A program made the translations under genes and the position numbers. The notes under the pieces are model-generated. The model searched no databases. It worked only from the letters and a program-made list of their open reading frames with translations, and was not told the origin of the DNA. A stretch of DNA of 13,578 nt from CBDUQP01 sp965369385 (GTDB lineage Bacteria; Planctomycetota; Phycisphaerae; SM23-33), in contig CBDUQP010000101.1 of NCBI GenBank assembly GCA_965369385.1, positions 1 to 13,578 of the forward strand. The letters are read 5' to 3'. Of this stretch, positions 7,113 through 13,578 are shown one piece after another. Position 1 is the first letter of the stretch. Every line of letters starts with the position of its first letter.

Positions 7113-8057
7113 ATGATAGACCAAAGCGTCCTCGATGTGACGGGGCGAATTTTCGATATACAGCGTTTTTCCATTCATGATGGCCCGGGAATCCGGACCA
7201 CGGTTTTCCTGAAGGGCTGCCCGCTGAGTTGTGTGTGGTGTCACAATCCCGAAAGTATCTCGCCGGAGAAGCTACTGTCATTTCTGCCCGACAAGTGCAT
7301 CGGATGCGGGTATTGCTTTGAAGTATGCCCCGCTGGCGCCCATGTGATGGTTGATGGTGTGCATGTGATCAATCGTGACAAGTGCCAAATTTGTGGCAAG
7401 TGCGTGGAGAAGTGCTACGCCAAGGCGCTGGAGATAGTTGGGCGTGGTGTTACCGTAGCCGAAGTGTTGGCAGATGTGCTTGCGGACAAACCGTTTTATG
7501 AGACATCCGATGGCGGTATGACGCTTTCCGGTGGCGAGCCGTTGTATCAGCCGGAGTTCACAATGGCGCTGCTGCAGGCCGCGAAGGCAGAAGGCCTGCA
7601 CTGTTGCCTGGATACCTGCGGCGCGGTTTCGTTCGAACTGCTCGCCGCTACAATGCCGCTGGTGGATCTGTTCCTATATGATATCAAGGATATATCCGCT
7701 GAACATCACAAGGCCAACGTGGGCGCTGACAATGCGTTGATCCTGGCCAATATTCGCAAGCTGCATGATGCGGGTGCGAGAGTTCGCATGCGTGCTCCGA
7801 TAATCCCCGGTTGCAATGACCGCGCCGATAATCTGGAAGGGATCGCAGATCTTGCACTGTCTATGGAGAATCTGGAGGGTGTGGAGATAATGCCCTATCA
7901 TCGCCTGGGGATGGGTAAGCTGGATCGTTTTGGCTTGAAAGGTGGCGTTCCTCATCAGCCGGATTCCCCCAGTGACGAGGACGTTGCCAGGTGGATATCC
8001 GTGTTGACAGACAAGGGTGTAAAGGTTCTCAACGAGATAAAGCGTTCTTCGGACTGA
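7113..8057 (+). CDS. Glycyl radical enzyme-activating enzyme (radical SAM)
   Basis: The activase that would cleave SAM and abstract a hydrogen from the target glycine of GRE1 and/or GRE2. It has 314 residues. The radical SAM cluster is CPLSCVWC (Cys36, Cys40, Cys43), followed by HNPES. An inserted ferredoxin-type domain carries two further four-cysteine motifs, CIGCGYCFEVC (62-72) and CQICGKCVEKC (91-101), typical of activases for non-PFL glycyl radical enzymes and absent from the short PflA. SGGEP (139-143) is the SAM-binding motif; LDTCG and LYDIKD follow in the barrel. TGGAG at 7101-7105 gives a 7-base spacing to ATG 7113. It lies 48 bases after GRE2 on the same strand. It is the only activase in the window, so it probably serves both enzymes. 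No symbol is given because the partner family is unknown. Confidence 0.93.
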   Translation: MIDQSVLDVTGRIFDIQRFSIHDGPGIRTTVFLKGCPLSCVWCHNPESISPEKLLSFLPDKCIGCGYCFEVCPAGAHVMVDGVHVINRDKCQICGKCVEKCYAKALEIVGRGVTVAEVLADVLADKPFYETSDGGMTLSGGEPLYQPEFTMALLQAAKAEGLHCCLDTCGAVSFELLAATMPLVDLFLYDIKDISAEHHKANVGADNALILANIRKLHDAGARVRMRAPIIPGCNDRADNLEGIADLALSMENLEGVEIMPYHRLGMGKLDRFGLKGGVPHQPDSPSDEDVARWISVLTDKGVKVLNEIKRSSD

Positions 8058-8177
8058 TCTTGTTGGCCCAGGTGCGAAACCTGTAACATATCTTGTAAAG
8101 GTGTTGTTCCAAGCCGGCGGGTATGACTATACGATGGTTGATCGCTTTTAGCGCATTAACCAATAGCAGGTTCTTCC
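8058..8177 (+). other. Gap between activase and amidohydrolase, with weak regulatory signals
   Basis: This 120-base gap holds a small hairpin (CAGGT 8069-8073 with ACCTG 8079-8083) without a T-run. It also holds a weak promoter-like pair, TTGTTC (8104-8109) and TATACG (8128-8133), 18 bases apart. A 21-codon frame from ATG 8123 to TGA 8188 overlaps the next start. None is strong. The amidohydrolase may be read through from the operon or may have its own promoter. Confidence 0.3.
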
Positions 8178-9245
8178 ATGACAGATGACAAACACTACGC
8201 CGAGATCGATCTTCCTTTCTACCAGGCAGAGGTGGCACCAATGCTGCCGCCGGTTGTCCTTGATTTTCACGCTCATGCCTGGTCATGTGACGATTGGAAG
8301 CTCAACCCCTGGGAGGCAGACGCTCCGGGCGCCAAGTATATGGTAACCGACGAGCAATACCCTGCTGACCAACTCCTGACAGATGGGCGCAGGTGCTTCC
8401 CGGACAATGAGTATAGTGCGGTCGTTTTCGGACATCCCACGCCGACTGCCGACTGGCAGAAGGACTGCGCGTTCATAGCAGACGCGGGCAAGCGCAAGGG
8501 CTTGTACCCGTTCATGCTGGCCGGCAAGAATTTCAGTCCGCCGCGCGAGCAGATGCTCCAGACGATTGACGAGGGTAACTTTCTCGGCTTCAAGGTGCTG
8601 CTGGATTGGTTTGGCGATGACTACGGCGATGTTCGCATCCAGGACATGCTGGGCGAAACTGAGATGACAATAGCCAACGAACGCAAGATGGTGATCCTGT
8701 TGCACGTTCCTCGTAGCGAAAGGCTTGCCGATCCTGAGATACAGTCCGGCGTGCAATGGCTGGCGAAGGAGTGTCCAGACGCGTCGATAGTTCTGGCGCA
8801 TTGTGGGCGATGTTACCTGCCTGCCGAGATGCGCCGGGCGATAGGCGGCATTACCGATCTGCCGAATGTCTATATGGACACGTCGATGGTCATGGAAGCG
8901 GGGACTATCCAGATAGCCATGGGCGAGATTGGTCCGCAACGTTTGCTTTACGGGAGTGATTTTCCGGTTGCAGCCATGCGGGGCAGGCGGGTGCGGGTTA
9001 TGGATCATTGGGTGGATGTTGTGCTTGACGGATATCCTGACAGTGCGTACCGCGTGAAGTCGGACGGTATCCGTGCGACTTTCATGGCTGTCGAGATTGC
9101 CGTGGCGATTCGCGATGCGGCCGTGCTGGCTGGCATATCGGACGGGGACCTTCGCAACATATTCCATGACAATGGCATTGTCTTGCTGGAGAAAGCAGCA
9201 AACGGTGAGACACTTTCCCGTCTGAAAGCGAACTGGGCAGACTGA
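8178..9245 (+). CDS. Metal-dependent amidohydrolase / decarboxylase-like TIM-barrel protein (COG2159 type)
   Basis: A 355-residue member of the amidohydrolase superfamily, of the ACMSD / gamma-resorcylate decarboxylase / lactonase type. Visible ligands: FHAHAW with His31 and His33, GFKVL with Lys139, ILLHVPR with His176, VLAHCGRC with His208, and LLYGSDFP with Asp261. These match the HxH...H...H...D order of the family. The family includes zinc- or manganese-dependent decarboxylases of aromatic or unsaturated acids and hydrolases of lactones and related rings, so reaction type cannot be fixed. AGCAGG at 8165-8170, 7 bases before ATG 8178, is a moderate ribosome site. Same-strand position after the glycyl radical genes suggests it works on their substrate or product, but the 120-base gap leaves independent expression possible. 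It converges with dxs, with 24 bases between stops. Confidence 0.83.
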   Translation: MTDDKHYAEIDLPFYQAEVAPMLPPVVLDFHAHAWSCDDWKLNPWEADAPGAKYMVTDEQYPADQLLTDGRRCFPDNEYSAVVFGHPTPTADWQKDCAFIADAGKRKGLYPFMLAGKNFSPPREQMLQTIDEGNFLGFKVLLDWFGDDYGDVRIQDMLGETEMTIANERKMVILLHVPRSERLADPEIQSGVQWLAKECPDASIVLAHCGRCYLPAEMRRAIGGITDLPNVYMDTSMVMEAGTIQIAMGEIGPQRLLYGSDFPVAAMRGRRVRVMDHWVDVVLDGYPDSAYRVKSDGIRATFMAVEIAVAIRDAAVLAGISDGDLRNIFHDNGIVLLEKAANGETLSRLKANWAD

Positions 9246-9269
9246 TCGTCTTGGCACCGTTGTGACTGG

Positions 9270-11180
9270 CTAAAGTATGTTGCGGGTGGGGTGGCCGGCG
9301 GGGTGGAGGATCATGTCCTTCATCGTGGCGGCGAATGATGCAACGTCCATTCCGACTTCTTCCATCTGCTGCTCGCGTGTTGCCTGGGCAATGAAGCGGT
9401 CGGGCAGGCCCAGCATTCTTACGTTTGATGCGTCCAGGTGACGTTCGGCCGCCATTTCCAGCACGGCAGAGCCGAATCCGCCGGTGACGGCGTGATCTTC
9501 GCAGGTGATAAGCGGTTTGCCGCTACGGATCAGACCGGCGATGAGGGTGACGTCCAGCGGTTTGGCGAAACGGGCGTTGATTATGCCAATGCGGTATCCG
9601 TCGTCCTTCTCCAGTTTGGCGGCGGCGACTATCGCAGTTTCCACCGTGGCACCGTAGCACAGGAATGTCCCGTCGGTGTTGTGGGTGTCGCGAACAACTC
9701 GCGCTTTGCCCAGTTCAAACGGTGGGCAATCGCCTTGCAGGTCGTTGGGCACTTCGTCTCTGGGGTAGCGGATGGCCGCCACCGTGCCGAGATCGATACC
9801 GAATTCCATTGCCGCTTTCAGTTCGCTTGAGTCTGCCGGGGCCATGATTACTGTGCCCGGTATGGTTCGCAGCATCGCGATATCCATGGTTCCGTGGTGG
9901 ACAGCACCGTCGGATCCGACCAGTCCAGCGCGATCCATGCATAGCAGGGCCCCAAGCTTCTGCAACGCCAGATCGTGGAATATCTGGTCCATGGCTCGCT
10001 GCATGAAGGTGGAGTATATCGCGACGACCGGTTTGTGGTTGGTCTTGGACAGGCCTGCTGCCATTGCAACCGCGTGCGACTCGCTTATGCCGACGTCCAC
10101 GTAGCGATCAGGGAACTTGTCGCGGAACTTCACCAGCCCTGTTCCGTCGGGCATAGCCGCCGTCAGAGCGACTATGCGATCATCCTTTTCCGCCATTTCC
10201 ACCAGTGCATCGGCAAAAGCATTTGTCCAGCTAGGATGTGTCTTGACGGGGAAGACTGCTTTCCCATCTTGCATCGTGTAGGCCGAGGGGCTGTGGAAGC
10301 GGCAGGGGTCGTCAACTGCATATTCGCATCCGCATCCCTTGACGGTGTGAACGTGCAGCACAACCGGTCTGTTCACTTTGCCAATTCTCCGCAACACGCG
10401 GATGAGTGTGGGAATATCGTGACCATCCACCGGGCCGAAATACCCCAGCCCGAGAGATTCGAAAACCTGTCTGCCGTGAATCGTAGCCTTCAGGCCGGTT
10501 CGGAGGTTCCGCAGAGCCCCGGCGATTTCGTGTCCCAGCGGGACATGTTCAAGGAAATTTTCGGTCGAGTGCTTCAACTCTTTATATGTTTGCGTCAGGC
10601 GGATTCGGTCCAGAGCGTTTGCCATCCCGCCTTGAGTGCGGTCTATCGCCATCGAATTATCGTTGAGGATAATCAGGAACTGGCGATTCAGGCCGGAAAG
10701 ATAGTTAATCCCTTCCAGCGACATGCCATTTACGATGCTGGCATCGCCAACGACAGAAACGATTTTCGTGTCGGCCTTGTCATGCAAATCGCCCCATGCC
10801 ATCCCGGTCGCTGTTGAAATGGCAGTACCCGCGTGCCCCGTGGCGAACAGATCATAGGGGCTTTCACTGGGGGCGGGGAAACCGCTCAACCCGCCTTTCT
10901 GGCGAAGGTTGTCGAATTTGCCTGCGCGTCCGGTAAGGAGCTTGTGGGCGTAGCATTGGTGCCCTACGTCCCACAAAAGCCGATCGGTGGAGAAGTCGAA
11001 AACGTGGTGCAAAGCGATGGTGAGTTCGGCCATGCCCAGATTACTGGCAAGGTGTCCACCGCGATTCGATACGACCTCGATGATCCGCTCTCGCAGCTCG
11101 TCGGCAAGGATCACGAGATCTTCCTCGCGTAGCCTTCTGAGCTGATGTGGGGTGGTGATATTGGGGAGTATCTTATGCAT
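9270..11180 (-). CDS. dxs: 1-deoxy-D-xylulose-5-phosphate synthase
   Basis: First enzyme of the MEP isoprenoid pathway: pyruvate plus glyceraldehyde-3-phosphate to DXP and CO2, with thiamine diphosphate and Mg2+ in the cytosol. At 636 residues it has normal family length. Signatures: GGHLASNLG with His43, DVGHQCYAHK (71-80), GGLSGFP, TGHAGTAIS (114-122, where GHSSTSIS is usual), the ThDP/Mg motif beginning GDASIVNG (145-152) and ending NDN (173-175), FGPVDGHD, VGISESHAV with catalytic Glu367, and DRAGLVGSDGAVHHG. The ThDP motif reads Gly-Asp-Ala where Gly-Asp-Gly is usual, a mild deviation. It lies 34 bases downstream of ispA on the same strand with no promoter or terminator between, so the two are probably co-transcribed. 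TGGAA upstream is a weak ribosome site. Confidence 0.95.
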   Translation of the reverse strand: MHKILPNITTPHQLRRLREEDLVILADELRERIIEVVSNRGGHLASNLGMAELTIALHHVFDFSTDRLLWDVGHQCYAHKLLTGRAGKFDNLRQKGGLSGFPAPSESPYDLFATGHAGTAISTATGMAWGDLHDKADTKIVSVVGDASIVNGMSLEGINYLSGLNRQFLIILNDNSMAIDRTQGGMANALDRIRLTQTYKELKHSTENFLEHVPLGHEIAGALRNLRTGLKATIHGRQVFESLGLGYFGPVDGHDIPTLIRVLRRIGKVNRPVVLHVHTVKGCGCEYAVDDPCRFHSPSAYTMQDGKAVFPVKTHPSWTNAFADALVEMAEKDDRIVALTAAMPDGTGLVKFRDKFPDRYVDVGISESHAVAMAAGLSKTNHKPVVAIYSTFMQRAMDQIFHDLALQKLGALLCMDRAGLVGSDGAVHHGTMDIAMLRTIPGTVIMAPADSSELKAAMEFGIDLGTVAAIRYPRDEVPNDLQGDCPPFELGKARVVRDTHNTDGTFLCYGATVETAIVAAAKLEKDDGYRIGIINARFAKPLDVTLIAGLIRSGKPLITCEDHAVTGGFGSAVLEMAAERHLDASNVRMLGLPDRFIAQATREQQMEEVGMDVASFAATMKDMILHPAGHPTRNIL

Positions 11181-11214
11181 TATGCAATTCCAGGCAGCCG
11201 CTGAAGACCATTTG

Positions 11215-12126
11215 CTAGTGTTTTCGCTGTGTCAGCAATGTGGCAAGCAGGCGGAGATTGTCCGCTTCCGGTCCGAACGCGTCCAATGCTGCCAGAGCCT
11301 CTTGGCTTAATTCTTTACCTAGTGAGTGGGCTTTTTCAAGACCTATTTCCGCGATCGCAGTGCGTTTGCCCGCTTCTGCGTCTTTTCCGGGCGTCTTTCC
11401 GAGGGCATCCGCACTACTTGTTACGTCCAGCAGATCGTCAAAGATTTGGAATGCCAAACCCAGATGTTTTCCATAATCGCCAAGCGAGTCAACCTGCGAT
11501 TGATCCCCGCCGCCGCAGATGGCGCCTAATCGCGTGGCACATTGCAAAAGGGCCGCCGTTTTGCGAAGGTGAATGTAAGATACACCTTGCATACCCTCGC
11601 CGACGGCGCATAGTTCCATGTCAGCAACTTGCCCGGCGATCATGCCTGCCGGGCCCGCAGCCGACGCAAGTTCTGCCGCCAGGCGACCCCCGCGAGCGTC
11701 ATCAGCGCCAGCCAGCATGCCCAAAGCCCTTGTAAGCAGCGCGTCGCCAACCAGAATCGCCATCGGTTCGTTATACTGTACGTGTACCGTGGGCCTGCCG
11801 CGGCGGAGCGAATCGTCGTCCATTGCGGGCAGATCGTCATGCACGAGGCTGTAGCAGTGGATCATCTCGATAGCGGCCCCAGCCTGGCGGGTGAGTTCGG
11901 AATCCCGCGCATTGGGCGAAATAAGCTCCGCGCTCATATGCACAAGGGCAGGACGAAGGCGCTTTCCGCCATCCAGTAGGCAATAGCACATTGCCTCTGC
12001 AAGCTCTGGAGGCATACCGGGTTCGATCACCAACCGCTTAAGGTAAGATTCGCAATCACCTGTGTATGTTTTGAGGAGGTCGCCCAGAGTTGCTGTGGGC
12101 TGGTTCTCGTTTGTCATATTTATCAT
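11215..12126 (-). CDS. ispA: Polyprenyl (farnesyl) diphosphate synthase
   Basis: A short-chain trans-prenyltransferase that condenses IPP with DMAPP/GPP, feeding quinone, undecaprenyl and terpenoid synthesis. Numbered from ATG 12126 (303 residues): GGKRLRP (53-59), first aspartate-rich motif DDLPAMD (97-103) preceded by CYSLVH, RRGRPTVH, GD of the substrate pocket (127-128), HLRKTA, and second aspartate-rich motif in FQIFDDLLD (230-234). The two-residue insert in the first motif and the Tyr-Ser before it match bacterial farnesyl diphosphate synthases. The frame stays open to 12315, with another possible ATG at 12249. The 12126 start gives the usual N-terminal length, and an extended -10 promoter lies just upstream. 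The ispA-dxs order matches many Gram-negative genomes. Product chain length is inferred from motifs. Confidence 0.9.
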   Translation of the reverse strand: MINMTNENQPTATLGDLLKTYTGDCESYLKRLVIEPGMPPELAEAMCYCLLDGGKRLRPALVHMSAELISPNARDSELTRQAGAAIEMIHCYSLVHDDLPAMDDDSLRRGRPTVHVQYNEPMAILVGDALLTRALGMLAGADDARGGRLAAELASAAGPAGMIAGQVADMELCAVGEGMQGVSYIHLRKTAALLQCATRLGAICGGGDQSQVDSLGDYGKHLGLAFQIFDDLLDVTSSADALGKTPGKDAEAGKRTAIAEIGLEKAHSLGKELSQEALAALDAFGPEADNLRLLATLLTQRKH

Positions 12127-12166
12127 GCTCTCATCTTCGACCGGTCTGGTCGCCGGCCGATCCAAC

Positions 12167-12175
12167 AGTATAGCA
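12167..12175 (-). promoter_or_regulatory. Extended -10 promoter for ispA-dxs
   Basis: The minus strand reads TGC-TATACT (12175-12167), a TGn-extended -10 one mismatch from consensus. No good -35 is seen. Transcription would begin near 12160, about 34 bases before ATG 12126. An 8-bp palindrome, GACCGGTC (12139-12146), falls in the leader. Confidence 0.45.
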
Positions 12176-12189
12176 ACATTGACGGGGGG

Positions 12190-12217
12190 TTTACAGCCGT
12201 GCGCAAATGTCGATAAT
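12190..12217 (+). promoter_or_regulatory. Sigma70-type promoter for lpxA
   Basis: TTTACA (12190-12195) and GATAAT (12212-12217) are 16 bases apart, each one mismatch from consensus. Transcription would start near 12224 and give a leader of about 145 bases before lpxA. The -35 lies about 15 bases from the opposite-facing ispA -10, so the two promoters are back to back. This location argues against the long N-terminal extension of ispA. Confidence 0.5.
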
Positions 12218-12368
12218 GCAGGTCTGCTGCCGGAAGTGTTATGCTCCATTTTGGCACCTGGTATCCTCGGAGTAGCATGGTAACCTGCCGGCAGAACTGT
12301 TAGACAGGGACTCAAGAAGACTTAGCCCATTAGTTCAGCCCTGACAAGGAACTAGGAGTGGTTCGAAG

Positions 12369-13175
12369 ATGGCAAAGATACACCCAACAGCTTTTGTTGA
12401 CCCAGGCGCCCAATTGGCGGATTCGGTAGAGATTGGTCCGTATTGCATTGTTGAATCAGATGTTGTGATCGGCGGGGGTACGGTGCTTCGTTCGCATGCA
12501 GTGGTCCGCAAGCACACTACGCTGGGCGAGAACAATTTCCTGGATTCGTTCGTGGTGCTGGGTGGAGAGCCACAGGATTATGATTTCGATCCGAACATGA
12601 AAACACACGTTAAGATCGGTAATGACAATGTGTTCCGTGAATATGTGAGTATAAATCGGGCTACCGGAGAGGGCAATAGCACGGTTGTAGGAAACAAGAC
12701 CTACTGGATGAGCCATTCTCACGCCGGGCACAATGCCCAGGTCAGTGATGGCGTGATTTTTGCTCATGGGGCCGGCTTGGGTGGATATGCCAAGGTTGGG
12801 AGGAAAGTGATTCTGTCTGGTGGGGTGCATGTTCACCAGTTTACCTGGGTTGGTGACTATGTGATGACACAGGGGCACGCGGGTATAAGTTGCCACGTTC
12901 CGCCTTATTGCATCGTTGCCAGCATTAATATTCTGGCTGGTTTGAACAAAATCGGCGTTCGTCGCAGTGAGGAGATCGCCGAACAGGATTATCACGAAAT
13001 CAGCGAGGCATTCAGTATTACATATCGCAGCAAACTAAGCCGAAAAGCCCTGCTTGCGAAGCTTGACGAATGTGAATTTGGCGAGCCGGCGAGCAAGTTC
13101 CGCGATTTTATCCATGCGGTGCATGAAGCCGAGTCACCGTACAACCGGGGCCTGTGCAAGATGGGCCGAAGGTAG
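12369..13175 (+). CDS. lpxA: Acyl-ACP--UDP-N-acetylglucosamine O-acyltransferase
   Basis: First enzyme of lipid A synthesis, transferring a 3-hydroxyacyl chain from ACP to UDP-GlcNAc in the cytosol. At 268 residues it is close to the E. coli length. The N-terminal two-thirds shows the hexapeptide repeats of a left-handed beta-helix (for example VEIGPYCIV, VVIGGGTVL, VKIGNDNVF). LpxA-like landmarks: GGEPQDYDF with the conserved Asp70, REYVSINRAT (90-99), SHAGHN with candidate catalytic His121, GGVHVHQF (151-158), VPPY, and GLNKIGVRR. The C-terminal helical segment has the ITYRSKLSRKALL pattern. The residue after the catalytic His is Asn where E. coli has Asp, and no other lipid A gene (lpxD, fabZ, lpxC, lpxB) lies beside it. 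AGGAG at 12354-12358, 10 bases before ATG, is a slightly distant ribosome site. Another UDP-sugar acyltransferase of the same fold is the main alternative. Confidence 0.88.
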   Translation: MAKIHPTAFVDPGAQLADSVEIGPYCIVESDVVIGGGTVLRSHAVVRKHTTLGENNFLDSFVVLGGEPQDYDFDPNMKTHVKIGNDNVFREYVSINRATGEGNSTVVGNKTYWMSHSHAGHNAQVSDGVIFAHGAGLGGYAKVGRKVILSGGVHVHQFTWVGDYVMTQGHAGISCHVPPYCIVASINILAGLNKIGVRRSEEIAEQDYHEISEAFSITYRSKLSRKALLAKLDECEFGEPASKFRDFIHAVHEAESPYNRGLCKMGRR

Positions 13176-13230
13176 CTGCCGCACGCGGCTCCATTAGGCG
13201 GACCGCTCCGACATGCTTGCACCCCGCAGA

Positions 13231-13506
13231 TCAGTATCTCAGTCCAAAGGTCTGAAATGCGCCCGTGAATGGTGCGATTTGGCATGACATGTTCTTCACA
13301 TGGTAGGCCATTTGGGAATTCAGGTCATCGGCGAAGGCCTTGATCTCGGATCGTTCGCCCTCAACCACGCACTCCACGCTGCCATCGCGGCAATTCCGCA
13401 CGAAACCGGTCACTTCGTATTCGCCGGCGGCCCGGCAGGCGGTATAGCGGAATCCCACCCCCTGTACGCTACCTGTGAATCGCAGAATGTGCTGCTGTTT
13501 TGCCAT
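13231..13506 (-). CDS. acyP: Acylphosphatase
   Basis: A small cytosolic enzyme that hydrolyses acyl phosphates such as acetyl phosphate and carbamoyl phosphate. It has 91 residues from ATG 13506, the usual size. The signature SVQGVGFRY (13-21) contains catalytic Arg20, and GFVRNCRDGSVE (34-45) contains catalytic Asn38. The C terminus FQTFGLRY fits the family's final beta strand. The frame extends to a GTG at 13539, which would add 11 residues outside the conserved fold. The ATG is preferred for length; its ribosome site (GGCGAG) is weak. It converges with lpxA, with 55 bases between stops. Confidence 0.9.
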   Translation of the reverse strand: MAKQQHILRFTGSVQGVGFRYTACRAAGEYEVTGFVRNCRDGSVECVVEGERSEIKAFADDLNSQMAYHVKNMSCQIAPFTGAFQTFGLRY

Positions 13507-13547
13507 TATCACTCGCCATTCATTCGCGGAGGGGGACACGTATGTGC

Positions 13548-13566
13548 GCTTCGCCTGCGGCGAAGC
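13548..13566. terminator. GC-rich hairpin at the window edge, possible terminator
   Basis: GCTTCGCC (13548-13555) and GGCGAAGC (13559-13566) form a perfect 8-bp stem with a 3-base loop, followed on the plus strand by TTCTTAT. It lies upstream of the acylphosphatase gene. It could end plus-strand transcription or be an extragenic palindromic repeat. With only one copy in view this cannot be decided. Confidence 0.35.
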
Positions 13567-13578
13567 TTCTTATACATG

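Noticed and set aside
8283..9257. Open frame of 324 codons on the minus strand opposite the amidohydrolase
   Set aside because: It shows no family motif. The plus-strand frame has all amidohydrolase metal ligands in order.
9975..10817. Open frame of 280 codons on the plus strand within dxs
   Set aside because: It shows no recognisable motif and lies entirely inside the conserved dxs coding region.
12127..12315. N-terminal extension of ispA to 12249 or 12315
   Set aside because: The extra residues have no similarity to prenyl synthases, promoter signals for both directions lie within them, and the 12126 start gives the usual family length. The 12249 ATG has a fair AGGTG upstream, so a small doubt remains.
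1..13578. CRISPR arrays, tRNA or rRNA genes, insertion sequences, attachment sites
   Set aside because: No regularly spaced direct repeats, cloverleaf-like segments, transposase motifs or terminal repeats were seen on reading both strands. All genes are intact.

Overview
The window is protein-coding almost throughout: nine genes, no gap longer than about 230 bases, and no rRNA, tRNA, CRISPR array or insertion sequence that I could see. It suggests a diderm (Gram-negative-type) bacterium with an anaerobic or facultatively anaerobic life. An LpxA-type lipid A acyltransferase implies an outer membrane, isoprenoids are made by the MEP route (Dxs), and two oxygen-sensitive glycyl radical enzymes sit with their activase. 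The NagA-like protein is a short form with THLGNG and RHDN motifs that I associate from memory with Planctomycetota and Verrucomicrobiota. A PVC-group (planctomycete-like) host is therefore my best guess, but it is inference.

Layout. (1) 100-1365 (+): a CPA1-type Na+/H+ antiporter, preceded by an 18-bp near-perfect hairpin (38-79). (2) 1483-2403 (-): a NagA-like amidohydrolase with a good sigma70-type promoter, convergent with the antiporter. (3) 2636-9245 (+): the core of the window. Two different glycyl radical enzymes (GRE1 2636-4759, GRE2 4776-7064) are followed by one glycyl-radical-activating radical SAM enzyme (7113-8057) and, after a 120-base gap, by a COG2159-type metal-dependent amidohydrolase (8178-9245). 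(4) 9270-12126 (-): ispA then dxs, 34 bases apart, an isoprenoid precursor operon. (5) 12369-13175 (+): lpxA, divergent from ispA, with back-to-back promoters between them. (6) 13231-13506 (-): an acylphosphatase.

How the genes work together. The GRE1-GRE2-activase set looks like one transcription unit. The activase would use SAM and a reduced [4Fe-4S] cluster to place a radical on a C-terminal glycine (about residue 682 in GRE1, 738 in GRE2). That radical would be passed to an active-site cysteine (Cys360, Cys405) to start C-C, C-O, C-N or C-S cleavage of an unknown substrate. Both enzymes carry a single Cys-X-Glu motif, as in dehydratase- and lyase-type members, and not the Cys-Cys pair of pyruvate formate-lyase. 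The amidohydrolase could then decarboxylate or hydrolyse a product. Substrates cannot be read from sequence, but two dissimilar GREs sharing one activase plus a downstream amidohydrolase is the best candidate here for an undescribed anaerobic pathway. The ispA/dxs and lpxA genes are housekeeping envelope and isoprenoid functions.
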